Notes under the pieces: model-generated
The model's database searches: none
Seen by the model: only the letters and a program-made list of their open reading frames with translations
What the model was told of the DNA's origin: nothing
NCBI RefSeq assembly: GCF_034263275.1
Contig: NZ_CP139559.1
Location: 2,294,001-2,358,000, forward strand
DNA: 64,000 nt
DNA from: Mucilaginibacter sp. cycad4
GTDB lineage: Bacteria; Bacteroidota; Bacteroidia; Sphingobacteriales; Sphingobacteriaceae
Reading direction: 5' to 3'
Shown here: in pieces, positions 1 through 8,621 of the stretch
Layout: each line of letters begins with the position of its first letter
Position numbering within the stretch: position 1 is the stretch's first letter
Translations under genes and position numbers: made by a program

Positions 1-824
1 TTTTTCAGGACTTTCGTCGAGTCCCAGTGGTTCATGACGTATCCGGCATCTTTCTTGGCGATAATGCTCGGCTGCTCCCCATCTGGTATTCCCCAAAAAG
101 CAATCAATTTCCAGCTGCCTTCCGGGCAATCCCAGGTGAGCTTATTATCTTTTACCTGGCTGGTTATATCCATTGCTGTTTGAGGATCCAGGTAAACGCT
201 CCCTTTCTTGTCCGAATTATCTTTAATAATCTTTGCCGCCATAACCACCTGTAATCTTGCTGAAGGCCTGTCTCCCCGTATCGCACGAGGAATAATGACC
301 TCTATGTTTTTCCCTCCGGTTACATTCAATACACCGAATTCAAGGGTAAGGTTATTATCTTCTTCGGTAAGGTGCGGGCCACCAGCAGGCCAGCCACTGC
401 CATCCGTTAAATCAACCGTTAGCCCTCTTTTGTTGGCCTCGTTTAACACAGCTTTGAGGTTATCGTAATATTCGGGACTATCGTATCCCGTTATCCGGTC
501 CTGTTGCTCTTTTCCGCCTTTCGCAGGAAAAACTAACGCAAAGGGCTGTATTTCCACACCGCCAAAATGGTTGTCAGCAAACAAATTAATTTCCCGGGTA
601 AGTTCTTCCTTTGTAACGTCATTACCAGGCCACCACCACCGCGTATATGGGCCAAATTGTGAAGATGGGTTTTTGAATTGAGCTGGATCAAAATTGAATC
701 TTTTCAATTCGTAAGGCTTTACAGTTCCTGCTGGTATTAATTTAAAAGCCAGCAGCCCAAAGCATAAGCAAATAGCCATTGCGATACATGCCTGAAAAAA
801 TTTATAGCCAAACTTTCTTTGCAT
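1..824 (-). CDS. GH106-like alpha-L-rhamnosidase, 5' part (runs off the left edge)
   Basis: The reading frame is open from an ATG at 824 down to base 1 on the minus strand, giving 274 residues with no stop; the 3' end lies outside the window. The protein begins with a positively charged stretch and a hydrophobic segment rich in Cys, Leu and Ala, which looks like an export signal. It is followed by the block YTRWWWPGNDV and then FGGVEIQPF, typical of the N-terminus of large Bacteroidota GH106 family proteins. GH106 enzymes release terminal alpha-L-rhamnose from pectic and other polysaccharides in the periplasm or at the surface. The catalytic part is not visible, so substrate is unknown. It is transcribed divergently from an NrtR-type regulator, and two palindromes lie in the shared intergenic region, so control by that regulator is likely. 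Confidence 0.75.
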   Translation of the reverse strand, partial: MQRKFGYKFFQACIAMAICLCFGLLAFKLIPAGTVKPYELKRFNFDPAQFKNPSSQFGPYTRWWWPGNDVTKEELTREINLFADNHFGGVEIQPFALVFPAKGGKEQQDRITGYDSPEYYDNLKAVLNEANKRGLTVDLTDGSGWPAGGPHLTEEDNNLTLEFGVLNVTGGKNIEVIIPRAIRGDRPSARLQVVMAAKIIKDNSDKKGSVYLDPQTAMDITSQVKDNKLTWDCPEGSWKLIAFWGIPDGEQPSIIAKKDAGYVMNHWDSTKVLK

Positions 825-909
825 ATGTTTATAATCAGAGGGTTAACAATATACAGGATTTCTTTTCGGAACCTAACAATTGGTTTATCACAGCACGCTC
901 AAATGAGTC

Positions 910-970
910 ATTCTGTAAAATTTACACAATGATAAATAAAGTTTTTATTATTCTGTAATTTTTACAGAAT
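910..970. promoter_or_regulatory. Two tandem palindromic operators, ATTCTGTAA-N3-TTACAGAAT
   Basis: Bases 950-970 hold a perfect 9-bp inverted repeat, ATTCTGTAA-N3-TTACAGAAT. Bases 910-930 hold the same arrangement with one changed base (right arm TTACACAAT). The two centres are 40 bp apart, close to four helical turns. They sit between the divergent GH106-like gene (start 824) and the Nudix/winged-helix regulator (start about 989). The downstream copy ends only 18 bases before the regulator ATG, which fits autoregulation. Assignment to the NrtR-type regulator is inferred from position and symmetry. Confidence 0.75.
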
Positions 971-988
971 AATTTTTTTCCTTTGTAT

Positions 989-1768
989 ATGAAGCATACC
1001 GAAAGCGAAGAAATCAATCCCGTAATAAACGGACATCTTTATTTTCTAAAAAATGTGTCAGTCGATAATGTTATTTTTGGCTATCATGACAAAGAATTAA
1101 AAGTTTTGCTCCAACATCCCCAGGGAATTTCAAAATGGCTGTTACCGGGAGGGTATATCAAGCGAACAGAAACCATTGATGAAGCCGCTCGGCGGGTTGC
1201 GAGAGAAAGAACCGGCTTAGATAGATTGTACCTCCAACAATTCAGGTCGTTCGGAACGCCACACAGAACTATTGATGTGGATTTCACGCCAGAACTTTTT
1301 ACAAAATTATCGGGCATCGATGTCCCTGAAGATCACTGGATGTTTGATTATTTTGTTTCTGTATGTTTCTATACCCTTACTGAATTTTCATTAGTTACAC
1401 CAAACGGGAGCTTTTATATGGAAGAATGTCAGTGGTGGCCCGTCAGCGACTTGCCGCAGATGAGTTTTGATCACGCAGAAATTGTAGATGAAGCTTTAAA
1501 GGCCTTGCGCCTGCATATTTATCATTACCCTGTTGGTTATGAGCTTTTGCCAGAGAAGTTTACACGTCCGGAAATCCATGCACTTTATGAAACTATTTTA
1601 GGCAAATCACTGGACAGCAGAAATTTCGCAAAAAAGCTGGTTACTACAGGTATTATTAAAGAATTGGGCGAGCAAAAGAGCATTGGGGCTCATCGGTCAC
1701 CAAAACTTTACAAGTTTGATAAAGAAGCTTATGATAATGCCTTAAAGGAAATGATGGTATTGGTTTAA
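989..1768 (+). CDS. NrtR/AraR-type transcriptional regulator (Nudix domain + winged helix)
   Basis: A 259-residue protein with an N-terminal Nudix fold (about residues 20-150) and a C-terminal winged-helix part (about 165-259). The Nudix box region begins LLPGGYIKRTE at about residue 51, but the consensus REUXEE core is replaced by RVARER, so the metal-binding glutamates needed for hydrolysis are largely missing. This is known for NrtR-family regulators, in which the Nudix domain binds a sugar or nucleotide effector instead of cutting it; AraR of Bacteroides is an example. A TTG at 983 is possible, but the ATG at 989 is preferred. The gene faces away from a rhamnosidase-like gene and has two palindromes upstream, so a role as sugar-responsive regulator of that gene or locus is likely. 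The effector is unknown. Confidence 0.85.
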   Translation: MKHTESEEINPVINGHLYFLKNVSVDNVIFGYHDKELKVLLQHPQGISKWLLPGGYIKRTETIDEAARRVARERTGLDRLYLQQFRSFGTPHRTIDVDFTPELFTKLSGIDVPEDHWMFDYFVSVCFYTLTEFSLVTPNGSFYMEECQWWPVSDLPQMSFDHAEIVDEALKALRLHIYHYPVGYELLPEKFTRPEIHALYETILGKSLDSRNFAKKLVTTGIIKELGEQKSIGAHRSPKLYKFDKEAYDNALKEMMVLV

Positions 1769-1769
1769 A

Positions 1770-1990
1770 AAGCTGAAAGAAAGATACTGAGAAAAAGTTT
1801 CCTGTTCAGCAGCAGGGTATCGGCTCTTATCCATAAGCCAAACCAGCCCATGCCCCGCCATTGCCGTGGCGCACCCGCATTGCCAAAAACGGTATGATGC
1901 AGGGTATCCCAGCCGGTTGTACCGGTTGCCGACTGTTTTCCGCCTGGCAAATCTCCCGGGTGAAAATACCAAAGCGAATCCATCCAGGAA
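1770..1990. other. Spacer with no recognisable gene
   Basis: Short frames are open here on both strands, but none resembles a family I know and none has a convincing start. Base composition is more GC-rich than the neighbouring regulator. It lies directly before a decayed permease and is probably degraded coding sequence of unknown origin. Confidence 0.4.
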
Positions 1991-2212
1991 GGCCTGGTAT
2001 TTCCGGTCGGGATTGCCTTGCTGATCGCCACGCCGGTGGCGTATAGTTTAATGCAAAAGCTGGCTCCAGCATTATACTTATCATACCGAATTGGCCCCGT
2101 AGATATTTGCCATGGCGGCTATGCTGATGTTGTTAATACCATGCTGACCATAAGTTATCAAAGTTTGAAAGCCGCACTCATAAACCCGGTGAAGAGCTTA
2201 CGGAGTGAATAG
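1991..2212 (+). pseudogene. Decayed C-terminus of an FtsX/MacB-type ABC permease
   Basis: In one frame the sequence reads GLVFPVGIALLIATPVAYSL, then MQK, and it ends SYQSLKAALINPVKSLRSE followed by a stop at 2212. This is the characteristic C-terminal end of Bacteroidota MacB/FtsX-like permeases. The last transmembrane segment is not in this frame: between about 2103 and 2144 another frame reads IFAMAAMLMLLIPC, which is the expected segment. Two compensating frameshifts therefore interrupt the remnant, and the N-terminal part of the gene (about 700 residues in the family) is absent. It is a pseudogene fragment without its own start. Confidence 0.75.
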
Positions 2213-2337
2213 GCTGCGTCTGATTTCAGGGGATAAAGGGAACCAGTTGGAACACCTTTCTACAATTTTAGCAATTATTAGAGCTATATTGAAAGGGAAT
2301 ACCAATTTATAAGCGCAACTAATTTGATTTTTTAATA

Positions 2338-2395
2338 TACCAAAAAGTGCTGTTAGTTGTATTTTTTCGTCACGGCAGCTACAGCACTTTTGGTA
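2338..2395 (-). terminator. Inverted repeat after the RND operon, terminator-like
   Basis: TACCAAAAAGTGCTGT (2338-2353) can pair with ACAGCACTTTTGGTA (2381-2395) with one bulged A, leaving a loop of about 27 bases. It begins three bases past the stop of the RND pump gene. On the minus strand the stem is followed by an A/T-rich stretch and not by a clean T run, so termination is likely but not certain. Confidence 0.5.
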
Positions 2396-2397
2396 TT

Positions 2398-5300
2398 TTA
2401 ATCCTCGTCGCTTTCCAGCTTTGGCGGTATCAACTTATACATTACCGGCGTAACAATTCTTGAAAGTATGGTAGAACTTATTAGTCCGCCGATCAACACA
2501 ATGGCTAATGGTGCAATAAGCGGATTTGGGTTGAGGGCAATAGGAAGCAGTCCGCAGATGGCCGTTATTGACGTAAGCACGACCGGCAGGAAGCGCGTCT
2601 CGCCGGCCATCTCGATTGCTTCATCAATACTATGCCCTTCCGCACGCAGTTGATTGGTAAAGTCGACAAGCAGCAGCGAATTCTTAACCTGTATGCCTGA
2701 CAAACCGATGAACCCAATGATAGATACCAATGACATCGGATTGCCGGTTAAAAGAAGAAATACCACCCCGCCGAGTATGCCTAACGGTATAATTGATAGT
2801 ACGATGATGATCCCTTTGAAGGTTTTGAATTGTAAGATTAAAACACCTATGAAAAGAAAGCCGCTCAGTAGTATAACCGAAAGAAAATTTCCGCCCAATG
2901 TATCACCTTCCGATTCCGCCTCTCCGGATAGTTTATAATAATATCCCTGCGGCATTTTTAATTTATTCAACTGCGGAACGACTTCCTTCAGCACATCATT
3001 GGCTAAAATATTGTCTTTCGTCAGCGAGGTAACTTTTGCAAAACGGGATTTATTAAAATGATTGATCGCTGTGGGCGATGTTTCAAATGAAATGGTTGCA
3101 ATTTGATTAACCAGTACCGGAGTACCCTGGATGTTATTTACATAGAGGTTCTTAAAAACATCAAGGTTCGAGAATTTCTCCCTGGGAAGCGTGATAACAA
3201 CGTTCCGCGAATCGCCCCGGTCGTCAATATAGTCCCCAACGGTTAGCCCTGCTACTGCCATCCGGATTACTTTGTCCACATCGCTGGTAAGAACACCTAA
3301 AGTGCGCGCCTTTTCTTTGTCAATTTTTATTTTTACATCCGATTTATAGGTGTTCAATTCGTTATAGACGTAAAAAGTACCGGGATTCTTTTTCAGTATC
3401 TGTTCCACCTGGAAAGAAAGCACACGCAATTTTTCCTGGTCGTCTCCAAAGACCCTGACCACAATATTGGCTTCTATCGGCGTTCCCTGTTCAAAGTCTT
3501 TCACTTCTATTCTTGCATAAGGGAAATCTTTAAACGTCTGCCTTAACTGTTTGATCAGGTCGGTTTTTTCTTTCGGACTGGCTTCTTCATCCAGTTGCAC
3601 AAAAACCTGGGCAAAGTCCGGCTTGATGTCCTGTTGATGCACGTTGTAATAAACCTGCGGATTGCCTTTACCCACATTTGCCGTATAATAAACGATCTCT
3701 TTATGTTTCTTCAACTCACTTTCTACCAATTTGGTTACCCGGTCGCTTTCGGGGATATCTGCCTGTAAGGGCATTTTGATATTAATGAGAAACATCGGTT
3801 TTTCAGAAGTAGGGAAAAGTTTAAAGCCGGTTTTGGTAAACAGGAAAAAAGCAAACACACTTAAACCCAATGATATCCCTATGGTCGTCTTCGGCCATTT
3901 TAAGGCTAAAGGCATTACGCGCCTGTACGAGTAGGTAAGAAATTTTTGTAAGTTTTTCAGAAAGAAATTACCCTCGCCATGCGTATGTGTCTTCAGCATC
4001 CTGCTTCCCAGAAAAGGAACAAGTGTTAAGGCTACAATCATAGAGGCTAAAACACTGGTCATTACAGCCATTGGCAGGCAACGGATAAACTCCCCGGCCA
4101 GATCGGGCAAGAATGCAAGCGGTAAAAACGCGATCACCAAAGTAGCTGTACATCCAACTACCGCGACACCGATCTGCCTGGTGCCTTTCAGGATAGCATC
4201 CTTTCGTGAATGACCTTCCCTGAGCCAGCGTTCGATGTTCTCTACTACCACTATACTATCATCTACCAATAGCCCCAACGCCACTACAAGCCCGACGATG
4301 CTTAGCTGGTTTAAAGAATACCCTAATAAATTCATGGCGATAAGGCCGAGCGCAAGGGAAAGCGGTATAGAGATCATCACGATAAGTGACGCCCTGAACC
4401 CCAGCGGCAGCAAGGTGATGATCACCAAAACAATTGCTAATCCAAAGTCAAATCCCAGGTGGCCCAAACGCTTGGATACCATATTGGCCTGATCGAAATT
4501 TTTGACCATGCGGATATTGGATGGCAGGTCTTTGGAAAACTCCTGTAATACCGGAAGGAAATCCCCCTGAACTTTGGTAATATTCACATTATCCTTCATT
4601 CGCGCATTGACCAGGATACAACGATGCCCATTTAAGCGGGTGATCTGATCAATTGTTCCGTCTTTGTAGCTGACATCTGCCACATCTTTCAGGTAGATGA
4701 TTTTGCCGTTTGCATTATAAACCACCGTATTGGCGACATCGTCGACCGTCCGGATTTTTCCGCTGGTCTTAACATTAAAGACTTTGCTCTCCAGGTTGAT
4801 ACTTCCGCCGGGTATGTCTGTAGCCTCGCTTTGAAGGCTTCCGATGACGACATTTAGCGGAATTTTGTACTGCGCAAGTTTATCCAGCTGCATGTCGACG
4901 CGGATCTCCTGTTCCGGCATGCCCGAATACTTGACATCTTTCAATGCCGTAATTTTTTCCAGCCGTGTTTTAAGTATGTCAGCCTCGTCCCTAAGCAATT
5001 TACCCGAAGCGTTATCGGAAACTAAGGCCACCTGGAGTATATTTACATCGGCTGAGGAAATCTTCTCGGTTTTGATCAGATAGATATCCTTCGGAAGCTC
5101 ACTGCTTTTTAAGGCATTCATTTCTGTGGATATCTCCTGGTACTTGTTATCTACATCTACACCGTATTTAAACTTCGGCTGAATAACCGCAACACCGTCT
5201 TCCACCGTAGTCAATATCTTTTCGATGTTTTCCAGTCCATAGATTTTGTTTTCTATAGGCTTTACCACCTGTTCTTCCATATCTTTAGGACTGGTACCGG

Positions 5301-5454
5301 GATAGATCACAGTAATCAGGTATTGTGGCGGATGTGTGGTAGGGTCTTCCGACCGCGGCATCGTAAACAGGGTGAGTACACCCACCACGGCAACAAGAAG
5401 GAATATGATGAGCGTGAACTGGTAGTTCTTAACCGCAAAATTTGTGATCTTCAT
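2398..5454 (-). CDS. RND efflux pump, inner-membrane transporter (AcrB/HAE family)
   Basis: A 1018-residue protein, close to the usual length of AcrB-like pumps. It starts with a cytoplasmic tail and first membrane helix, then two large periplasmic loops and a repeated set of six helices. The TM4 motif LLVDDSIVVVENIERW (around residue 400) carries the two aspartates that relay protons in this superfamily. The end PVMYKLIPPK is typical. It is the last gene of a compact operon: the adaptor ends 11 bases before it and TolC lies upstream. The pump would export drugs, detergents or metabolites across both membranes. Substrate cannot be read from sequence; proton coupling and the absence of metal-binding methionine clusters in the visible motifs favour an organic-compound exporter over a CusA-type pump. 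Confidence 0.93.
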   Translation of the reverse strand: MKITNFAVKNYQFTLIIFLLVAVVGVLTLFTMPRSEDPTTHPPQYLITVIYPGTSPKDMEEQVVKPIENKIYGLENIEKILTTVEDGVAVIQPKFKYGVDVDNKYQEISTEMNALKSSELPKDIYLIKTEKISSADVNILQVALVSDNASGKLLRDEADILKTRLEKITALKDVKYSGMPEQEIRVDMQLDKLAQYKIPLNVVIGSLQSEATDIPGGSINLESKVFNVKTSGKIRTVDDVANTVVYNANGKIIYLKDVADVSYKDGTIDQITRLNGHRCILVNARMKDNVNITKVQGDFLPVLQEFSKDLPSNIRMVKNFDQANMVSKRLGHLGFDFGLAIVLVIITLLPLGFRASLIVMISIPLSLALGLIAMNLLGYSLNQLSIVGLVVALGLLVDDSIVVVENIERWLREGHSRKDAILKGTRQIGVAVVGCTATLVIAFLPLAFLPDLAGEFIRCLPMAVMTSVLASMIVALTLVPFLGSRMLKTHTHGEGNFFLKNLQKFLTYSYRRVMPLALKWPKTTIGISLGLSVFAFFLFTKTGFKLFPTSEKPMFLINIKMPLQADIPESDRVTKLVESELKKHKEIVYYTANVGKGNPQVYYNVHQQDIKPDFAQVFVQLDEEASPKEKTDLIKQLRQTFKDFPYARIEVKDFEQGTPIEANIVVRVFGDDQEKLRVLSFQVEQILKKNPGTFYVYNELNTYKSDVKIKIDKEKARTLGVLTSDVDKVIRMAVAGLTVGDYIDDRGDSRNVVITLPREKFSNLDVFKNLYVNNIQGTPVLVNQIATISFETSPTAINHFNKSRFAKVTSLTKDNILANDVLKEVVPQLNKLKMPQGYYYKLSGEAESEGDTLGGNFLSVILLSGFLFIGVLILQFKTFKGIIIVLSIIPLGILGGVVFLLLTGNPMSLVSIIGFIGLSGIQVKNSLLLVDFTNQLRAEGHSIDEAIEMAGETRFLPVVLTSITAICGLLPIALNPNPLIAPLAIVLIGGLISSTILSRIVTPVMYKLIPPKLESDED

Positions 5455-5465
5455 AACTATGGTAC

Positions 5466-6518
5466 TTACTTGATGATTTTAATAATTGACTCTTCGTTCA
5501 GGTAGGCGCTGTTGGAAATCACGATCTGATCCACGCCATCTGGTTTGTTTTTAAGGTAAACCTCCTGGTTATCAAACCTCGCAATGGTCACAGGTACTTT
5601 TTTTACTCTATCGGGTCCAATGGTGGTAAATACAAATCCCTTGTTGCCGTCAGCTTCCACCAATGAACCATAGGGAATGGCCATCACATTTTCGCCCTGG
5701 CTGGTCGTTATTTCTGCTTTACCGAACATGCCCACGGCAGGTCTTTTGCCATTTAAATTGATCTTTAATTCTACCTGAAAAGAACCAAGCTGGCTATCCG
5801 CAGCTTGCGACTTCCGGAATACTACAGCATCAAATTGCTGACCTTCAAAACCGTCCAACGCTACCTTCGCCTTTTGACCAGGCCTGATGACGGCCCATTC
5901 ACGGTCGGTTACGCCAACTTTCAGTGTATAGCTATTGTGCTGCTGCGTTGAATTGATGAGCAACACCGGCATCCCCGGAGCGATTACTTCACCCTCATTC
6001 GCGATTTTTTTGCTTACGAAACCATCGGTGGCCGCGTATATTTTCGAATAGCGCTCGTTAAAAGCGGTTGCCTCCCTGGATTTGGCGGCGACGTCCAGCG
6101 CAGTCTTAGTGTTCTGTAATTGTTCCAGCGTAAAAACACTGTCTTTATAAAGGTTAACGGCGCGGGCATAATCTCGTTGGGCCTTCTCCACGCCCAGGCT
6201 CGATTGGGCCAGGCCGGCTGATATTTCCGTCGAATTTAGCGTAGCCAGCAACTGGCCCTTTTTGAAAAATTGGCCTTCTTCTACAAAAATGCGACTGATC
6301 ACGCCGCCTATTTTAAAGGCGTATTTGGCCTCATCTTCAGTATTTACCAAGCCGGTAGCGCTGATCTGGCCGGGTATTTCCAAAGCAGCTATCGTGGCTA
6401 CTTTCACAGGGATAATATCGGGTTCACCCATTGGATTTTTAGCTTTTTGCTCATGTTGGCACGACGCGATCAGGAGTGCGCCTGCGATTATGCCAGAGAA
6501 TAAATAGATCTTTTTCAT
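5466..6518 (-). CDS. RND periplasmic adaptor (HlyD/MFP family) lipoprotein
   Basis: A 350-residue membrane-fusion protein. The frame is open further upstream, but the ATG at 6518 is chosen because it begins MKKIYLFSGIIAGALLIASC, a complete lipoprotein signal with the lipobox IASC (Cys at residue 20). A biotinyl-lipoyl-like half-motif (ISRIFVEEGQFFKKGQLLA), a helical hairpin and its returning half (FVSKKIANEGEVIAPG) follow, then beta-barrel and membrane-proximal domains. The protein would link the inner-membrane pump to TolC. The start lies 7 bases past the tolC stop and the end 11 bases before the pump gene, so the three are cotranscribed. Confidence 0.92.
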   Translation of the reverse strand: MKKIYLFSGIIAGALLIASCQHEQKAKNPMGEPDIIPVKVATIAALEIPGQISATGLVNTEDEAKYAFKIGGVISRIFVEEGQFFKKGQLLATLNSTEISAGLAQSSLGVEKAQRDYARAVNLYKDSVFTLEQLQNTKTALDVAAKSREATAFNERYSKIYAATDGFVSKKIANEGEVIAPGMPVLLINSTQQHNSYTLKVGVTDREWAVIRPGQKAKVALDGFEGQQFDAVVFRKSQAADSQLGSFQVELKINLNGKRPAVGMFGKAEITTSQGENVMAIPYGSLVEADGNKGFVFTTIGPDRVKKVPVTIARFDNQEVYLKNKPDGVDQIVISNSAYLNEESIIKIIK

Positions 6519-6525
6519 GATTTTG

Positions 6526-7896
6526 TTATTGAATAGTGAAACTTGCATTGGCCCGTTCGATTGCGGTATGAGCAATCCAGGTGTCAAAAAGGGCGATATT
6601 TGCGTGAAGTTGGGCGTCGATCCATTGGTTCTGGGCATCCAGCAATTCAATGTAAATAGCCATCCCTTGCTTGTATAATTTCAACATGTCGCTATAGTAG
6701 GTTTTGCTTGTAGATAATTGTGATTCTGCCGCATTATATTCTGCCAGCGCGCTTTGCATACCTGCCTGCTTAACCTTCAATTCGGTAAGCAGCTGTTGCT
6801 GTACATAGTCAGTTTGCGCTGCGAGGGCCTGCTGGTCAGAAAGCGTCTGCTTGATCCGGTAATTGTGCTTGCCAAAGGAAAACAGGTTCCATTCAAGCGA
6901 AATGCCCAGCAAATAATAACGGCTCTGCGTGTTGAAACGCCAATCAAAGGCCTGTGACCCCAGGTCCAGAGAAGTGCCTATTTTAGGTATGAGATAGGAC
7001 TTGGCAAGACCGGTCAGGCTGCCATTGATGTCTTTTGCGATCCTAAGCTTAGACAGTTCCTCCCTGTTGCCGGTATTATTATCTTGCAGTTGTTCCTGTG
7101 CAGGTAGCGTAGAAATCTCGTCGGTTTGTATGCTGTCTGTCAGCGGGCGGTTCAGCAGGAAATTGAAATAATAGCGGGCAGACTCGGCGTTTTTGCTTGC
7201 CGTTATCAATGAAGCATTGATCTTCGATACTTCATTTTGGCTTCTAAGTACCACAGTGCGGTTTACCTTACTGTTCTCAAAAAGTTTCGTGTTGATACGC
7301 TGCCCTTCTTCCACCAACCGGAGCGACGATTCATAGATCTTAGTGGCATTCATAGCTTTTAAATAATTATAATATGCCGTCTTGATCTCTTTAACCAATT
7401 CCCGCTTATAAAGCAGCACTTCGGTTTTTTGCAGGTCTACTTGCTGTTGCTTGATCCGTTTGTTGTAGATCAGCTCCGCATTTAAAATAGGAAGCGTTGT
7501 GCGGAATTTCGCGTCATAAAAGTTGTCCGGGTTGATCAGGATATGCTGGTTCTGCAATTGGGGGAATGAATTTGTCCCGGTCAATTGATTGAGCGTAGCA
7601 TAGGCTCCGTTTAACAGATCGCCTGCCGGAAAATCGATTGTACGTCCGCCTTGAGCTTTGGTATAGGTCGTTGAAAAAGTGATGTCTGGCAGGAACATAC
7701 TTTTGGCTTCCTGTAACGCGTACACATTTTTTTCAAGCAGGAAATGCTGCTGTGTAATGCTCTGATTGGATGAAAGTCCTTGCCGGATATATTCATCCAG
7801 TCTATTCTGAGCTTTTCCCGTATGACCGGCAAGAATCGCTATTGCAGCCATTGCACAACGGGAAATTGTTTTGGTTTTAAAATCAAATTTAATCAC
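6526..7896 (-). CDS. TolC-family outer-membrane efflux protein
   Basis: About 456 residues with the long coiled-coil and beta-strand repeat pattern of TolC/OEP proteins (two homologous halves, each rich in Ala, Gln, Leu and Lys). No ATG lies before a suitable signal peptide. A GTG at 7896 gives MIKFDFKTKTISR followed by a hydrophobic stretch and a cleavage-type GKAQ, a good export signal. A GTG at 7914 is possible but lies inside the operator palindrome, and an ATG at 7851 would leave a signal without basic residues. It is the first gene of the efflux operon and would form the outer-membrane duct. The palindrome just upstream suggests repression by the adjacent TetR protein. Confidence 0.88.
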   Translation of the reverse strand: MIKFDFKTKTISRCAMAAIAILAGHTGKAQNRLDEYIRQGLSSNQSITQQHFLLEKNVYALQEAKSMFLPDITFSTTYTKAQGGRTIDFPAGDLLNGAYATLNQLTGTNSFPQLQNQHILINPDNFYDAKFRTTLPILNAELIYNKRIKQQQVDLQKTEVLLYKRELVKEIKTAYYNYLKAMNATKIYESSLRLVEEGQRINTKLFENSKVNRTVVLRSQNEVSKINASLITASKNAESARYYFNFLLNRPLTDSIQTDEISTLPAQEQLQDNNTGNREELSKLRIAKDINGSLTGLAKSYLIPKIGTSLDLGSQAFDWRFNTQSRYYLLGISLEWNLFSFGKHNYRIKQTLSDQQALAAQTDYVQQQLLTELKVKQAGMQSALAEYNAAESQLSTSKTYYSDMLKLYKQGMAIYIELLDAQNQWIDAQLHANIALFDTWIAHTAIERANASFTIQ

Positions 7897-7906
7897 TGTA
7901 ATTAAT

Positions 7907-7921
7907 TTAAACACTGTTTAA
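7907..7921. promoter_or_regulatory. TetR-type operator TTAAACACTGTTTAA before tolC
   Basis: A perfect 15-bp palindrome with a central C lies between the TetR gene and tolC. The same pattern, with G/C in place of A/T at the third pair, recurs before the SDR gene at 9418-9432. The shared core is TTrAACACTGTTyAA. A possible -7 box, TAAATTTG on the minus strand, lies at 7884-7891, so a bound repressor would overlap the upstream promoter element. Confidence 0.7.
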
Positions 7922-7940
7922 CAATAAGCCAAAAAAATAG

Positions 7941-8549
7941 CTAACTCTTTTCGAGTAAAGCAACGAAGCATTCGTAGCCATTTTCCATCAGCTCTTCATT
8001 CGTTTTGCCCACAAAACTTGCCGTGCGGTCTTTGCAAAAGAGGGCACATATGCCGTGAACCGCCGAAAGGATCATAAACGTGAAGTATTCGGTATTCATG
8101 TCCTTAAACTTCCCCTGGCGCTGGCATTCTTTAATAACCGACGACAGTTGATTGATTGCTTCCTGTGCTATTTTGAAGCCACCATCTTCAGACATTTTTA
8201 CCGGTTCATCAACAATAAACATCAGGTTATAATAGTCCTTATTTTCCTGTGCAAATTGAATAAAGATGCGGCCCATCGCTTTCAAACGCTCAAATGGGTC
8301 GGCTACTTTTTCAAGAACCTTAAACTGACTAAGCAGAAGCCTAAATCCTTCTTTATGCAGTTCATGAAAAATCTCACTTTTATCTTTAAAATAGAAATAG
8401 AGCGAGCCTGGGCTATAATCTATTTCATTCGCGATATTACGCATGCTCGTTTGTTCATAGCCTTTTTCAAGGAATATCTTGCGCGCACCATTCAAAATGC
8501 GCTGATGCATTTCCTGTTTCTCTTTCAATTTTCTTTCTGCTATGCCCAT
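7941..8549 (-). CDS. TetR-family repressor of the efflux operon
   Basis: A 202-residue protein with a typical N-terminal helix-turn-helix: ILNGARKIFLEKGYEQTSMR and then SPGSLYFYFKDKSEIF, covering about residues 18-62. The C-terminal part is an alpha-helical ligand pocket without closer identity. It is encoded on the same strand as tolC, with a stop only about 26-44 bases before it. The 15-bp palindrome in that gap and its twin before the upstream SDR gene point to control of both the pump and the SDR. A different 12-bp palindrome, ATGGTTAACCAT, lies 30 bp before its own start (8579-8590) and may be a separate control site. Inducer unknown. Confidence 0.9.
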   Translation of the reverse strand: MGIAERKLKEKQEMHQRILNGARKIFLEKGYEQTSMRNIANEIDYSPGSLYFYFKDKSEIFHELHKEGFRLLLSQFKVLEKVADPFERLKAMGRIFIQFAQENKDYYNLMFIVDEPVKMSEDGGFKIAQEAINQLSSVIKECQRQGKFKDMNTEYFTFMILSAVHGICALFCKDRTASFVGKTNEELMENGYECFVALLEKS

Positions 8550-8578
8550 TATAAGATGATATAAGTTACAAATATAAG

Positions 8579-8590
8579 ATGGTTAACCAT
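8579..8590. promoter_or_regulatory. Perfect 12-bp palindrome upstream of the TetR gene
   Basis: ATGGTTAACCAT lies between the SDR stop (8622) and the TetR start (8549). It does not match the 15-bp operator pair. It could be an autoregulatory site, but with 12 bp a chance occurrence is possible. Confidence 0.35.
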
Positions 8591-8621
8591 GTGGCGAAAT
8601 TTCGTATAAGAATTCTGGGGC

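Noticed and set aside
1742..2084. Several long minus-strand frames between the regulator and the RND operon
   Set aside because: They overlap the permease relic, differ between frames and match no family, so they are read as chance frames.
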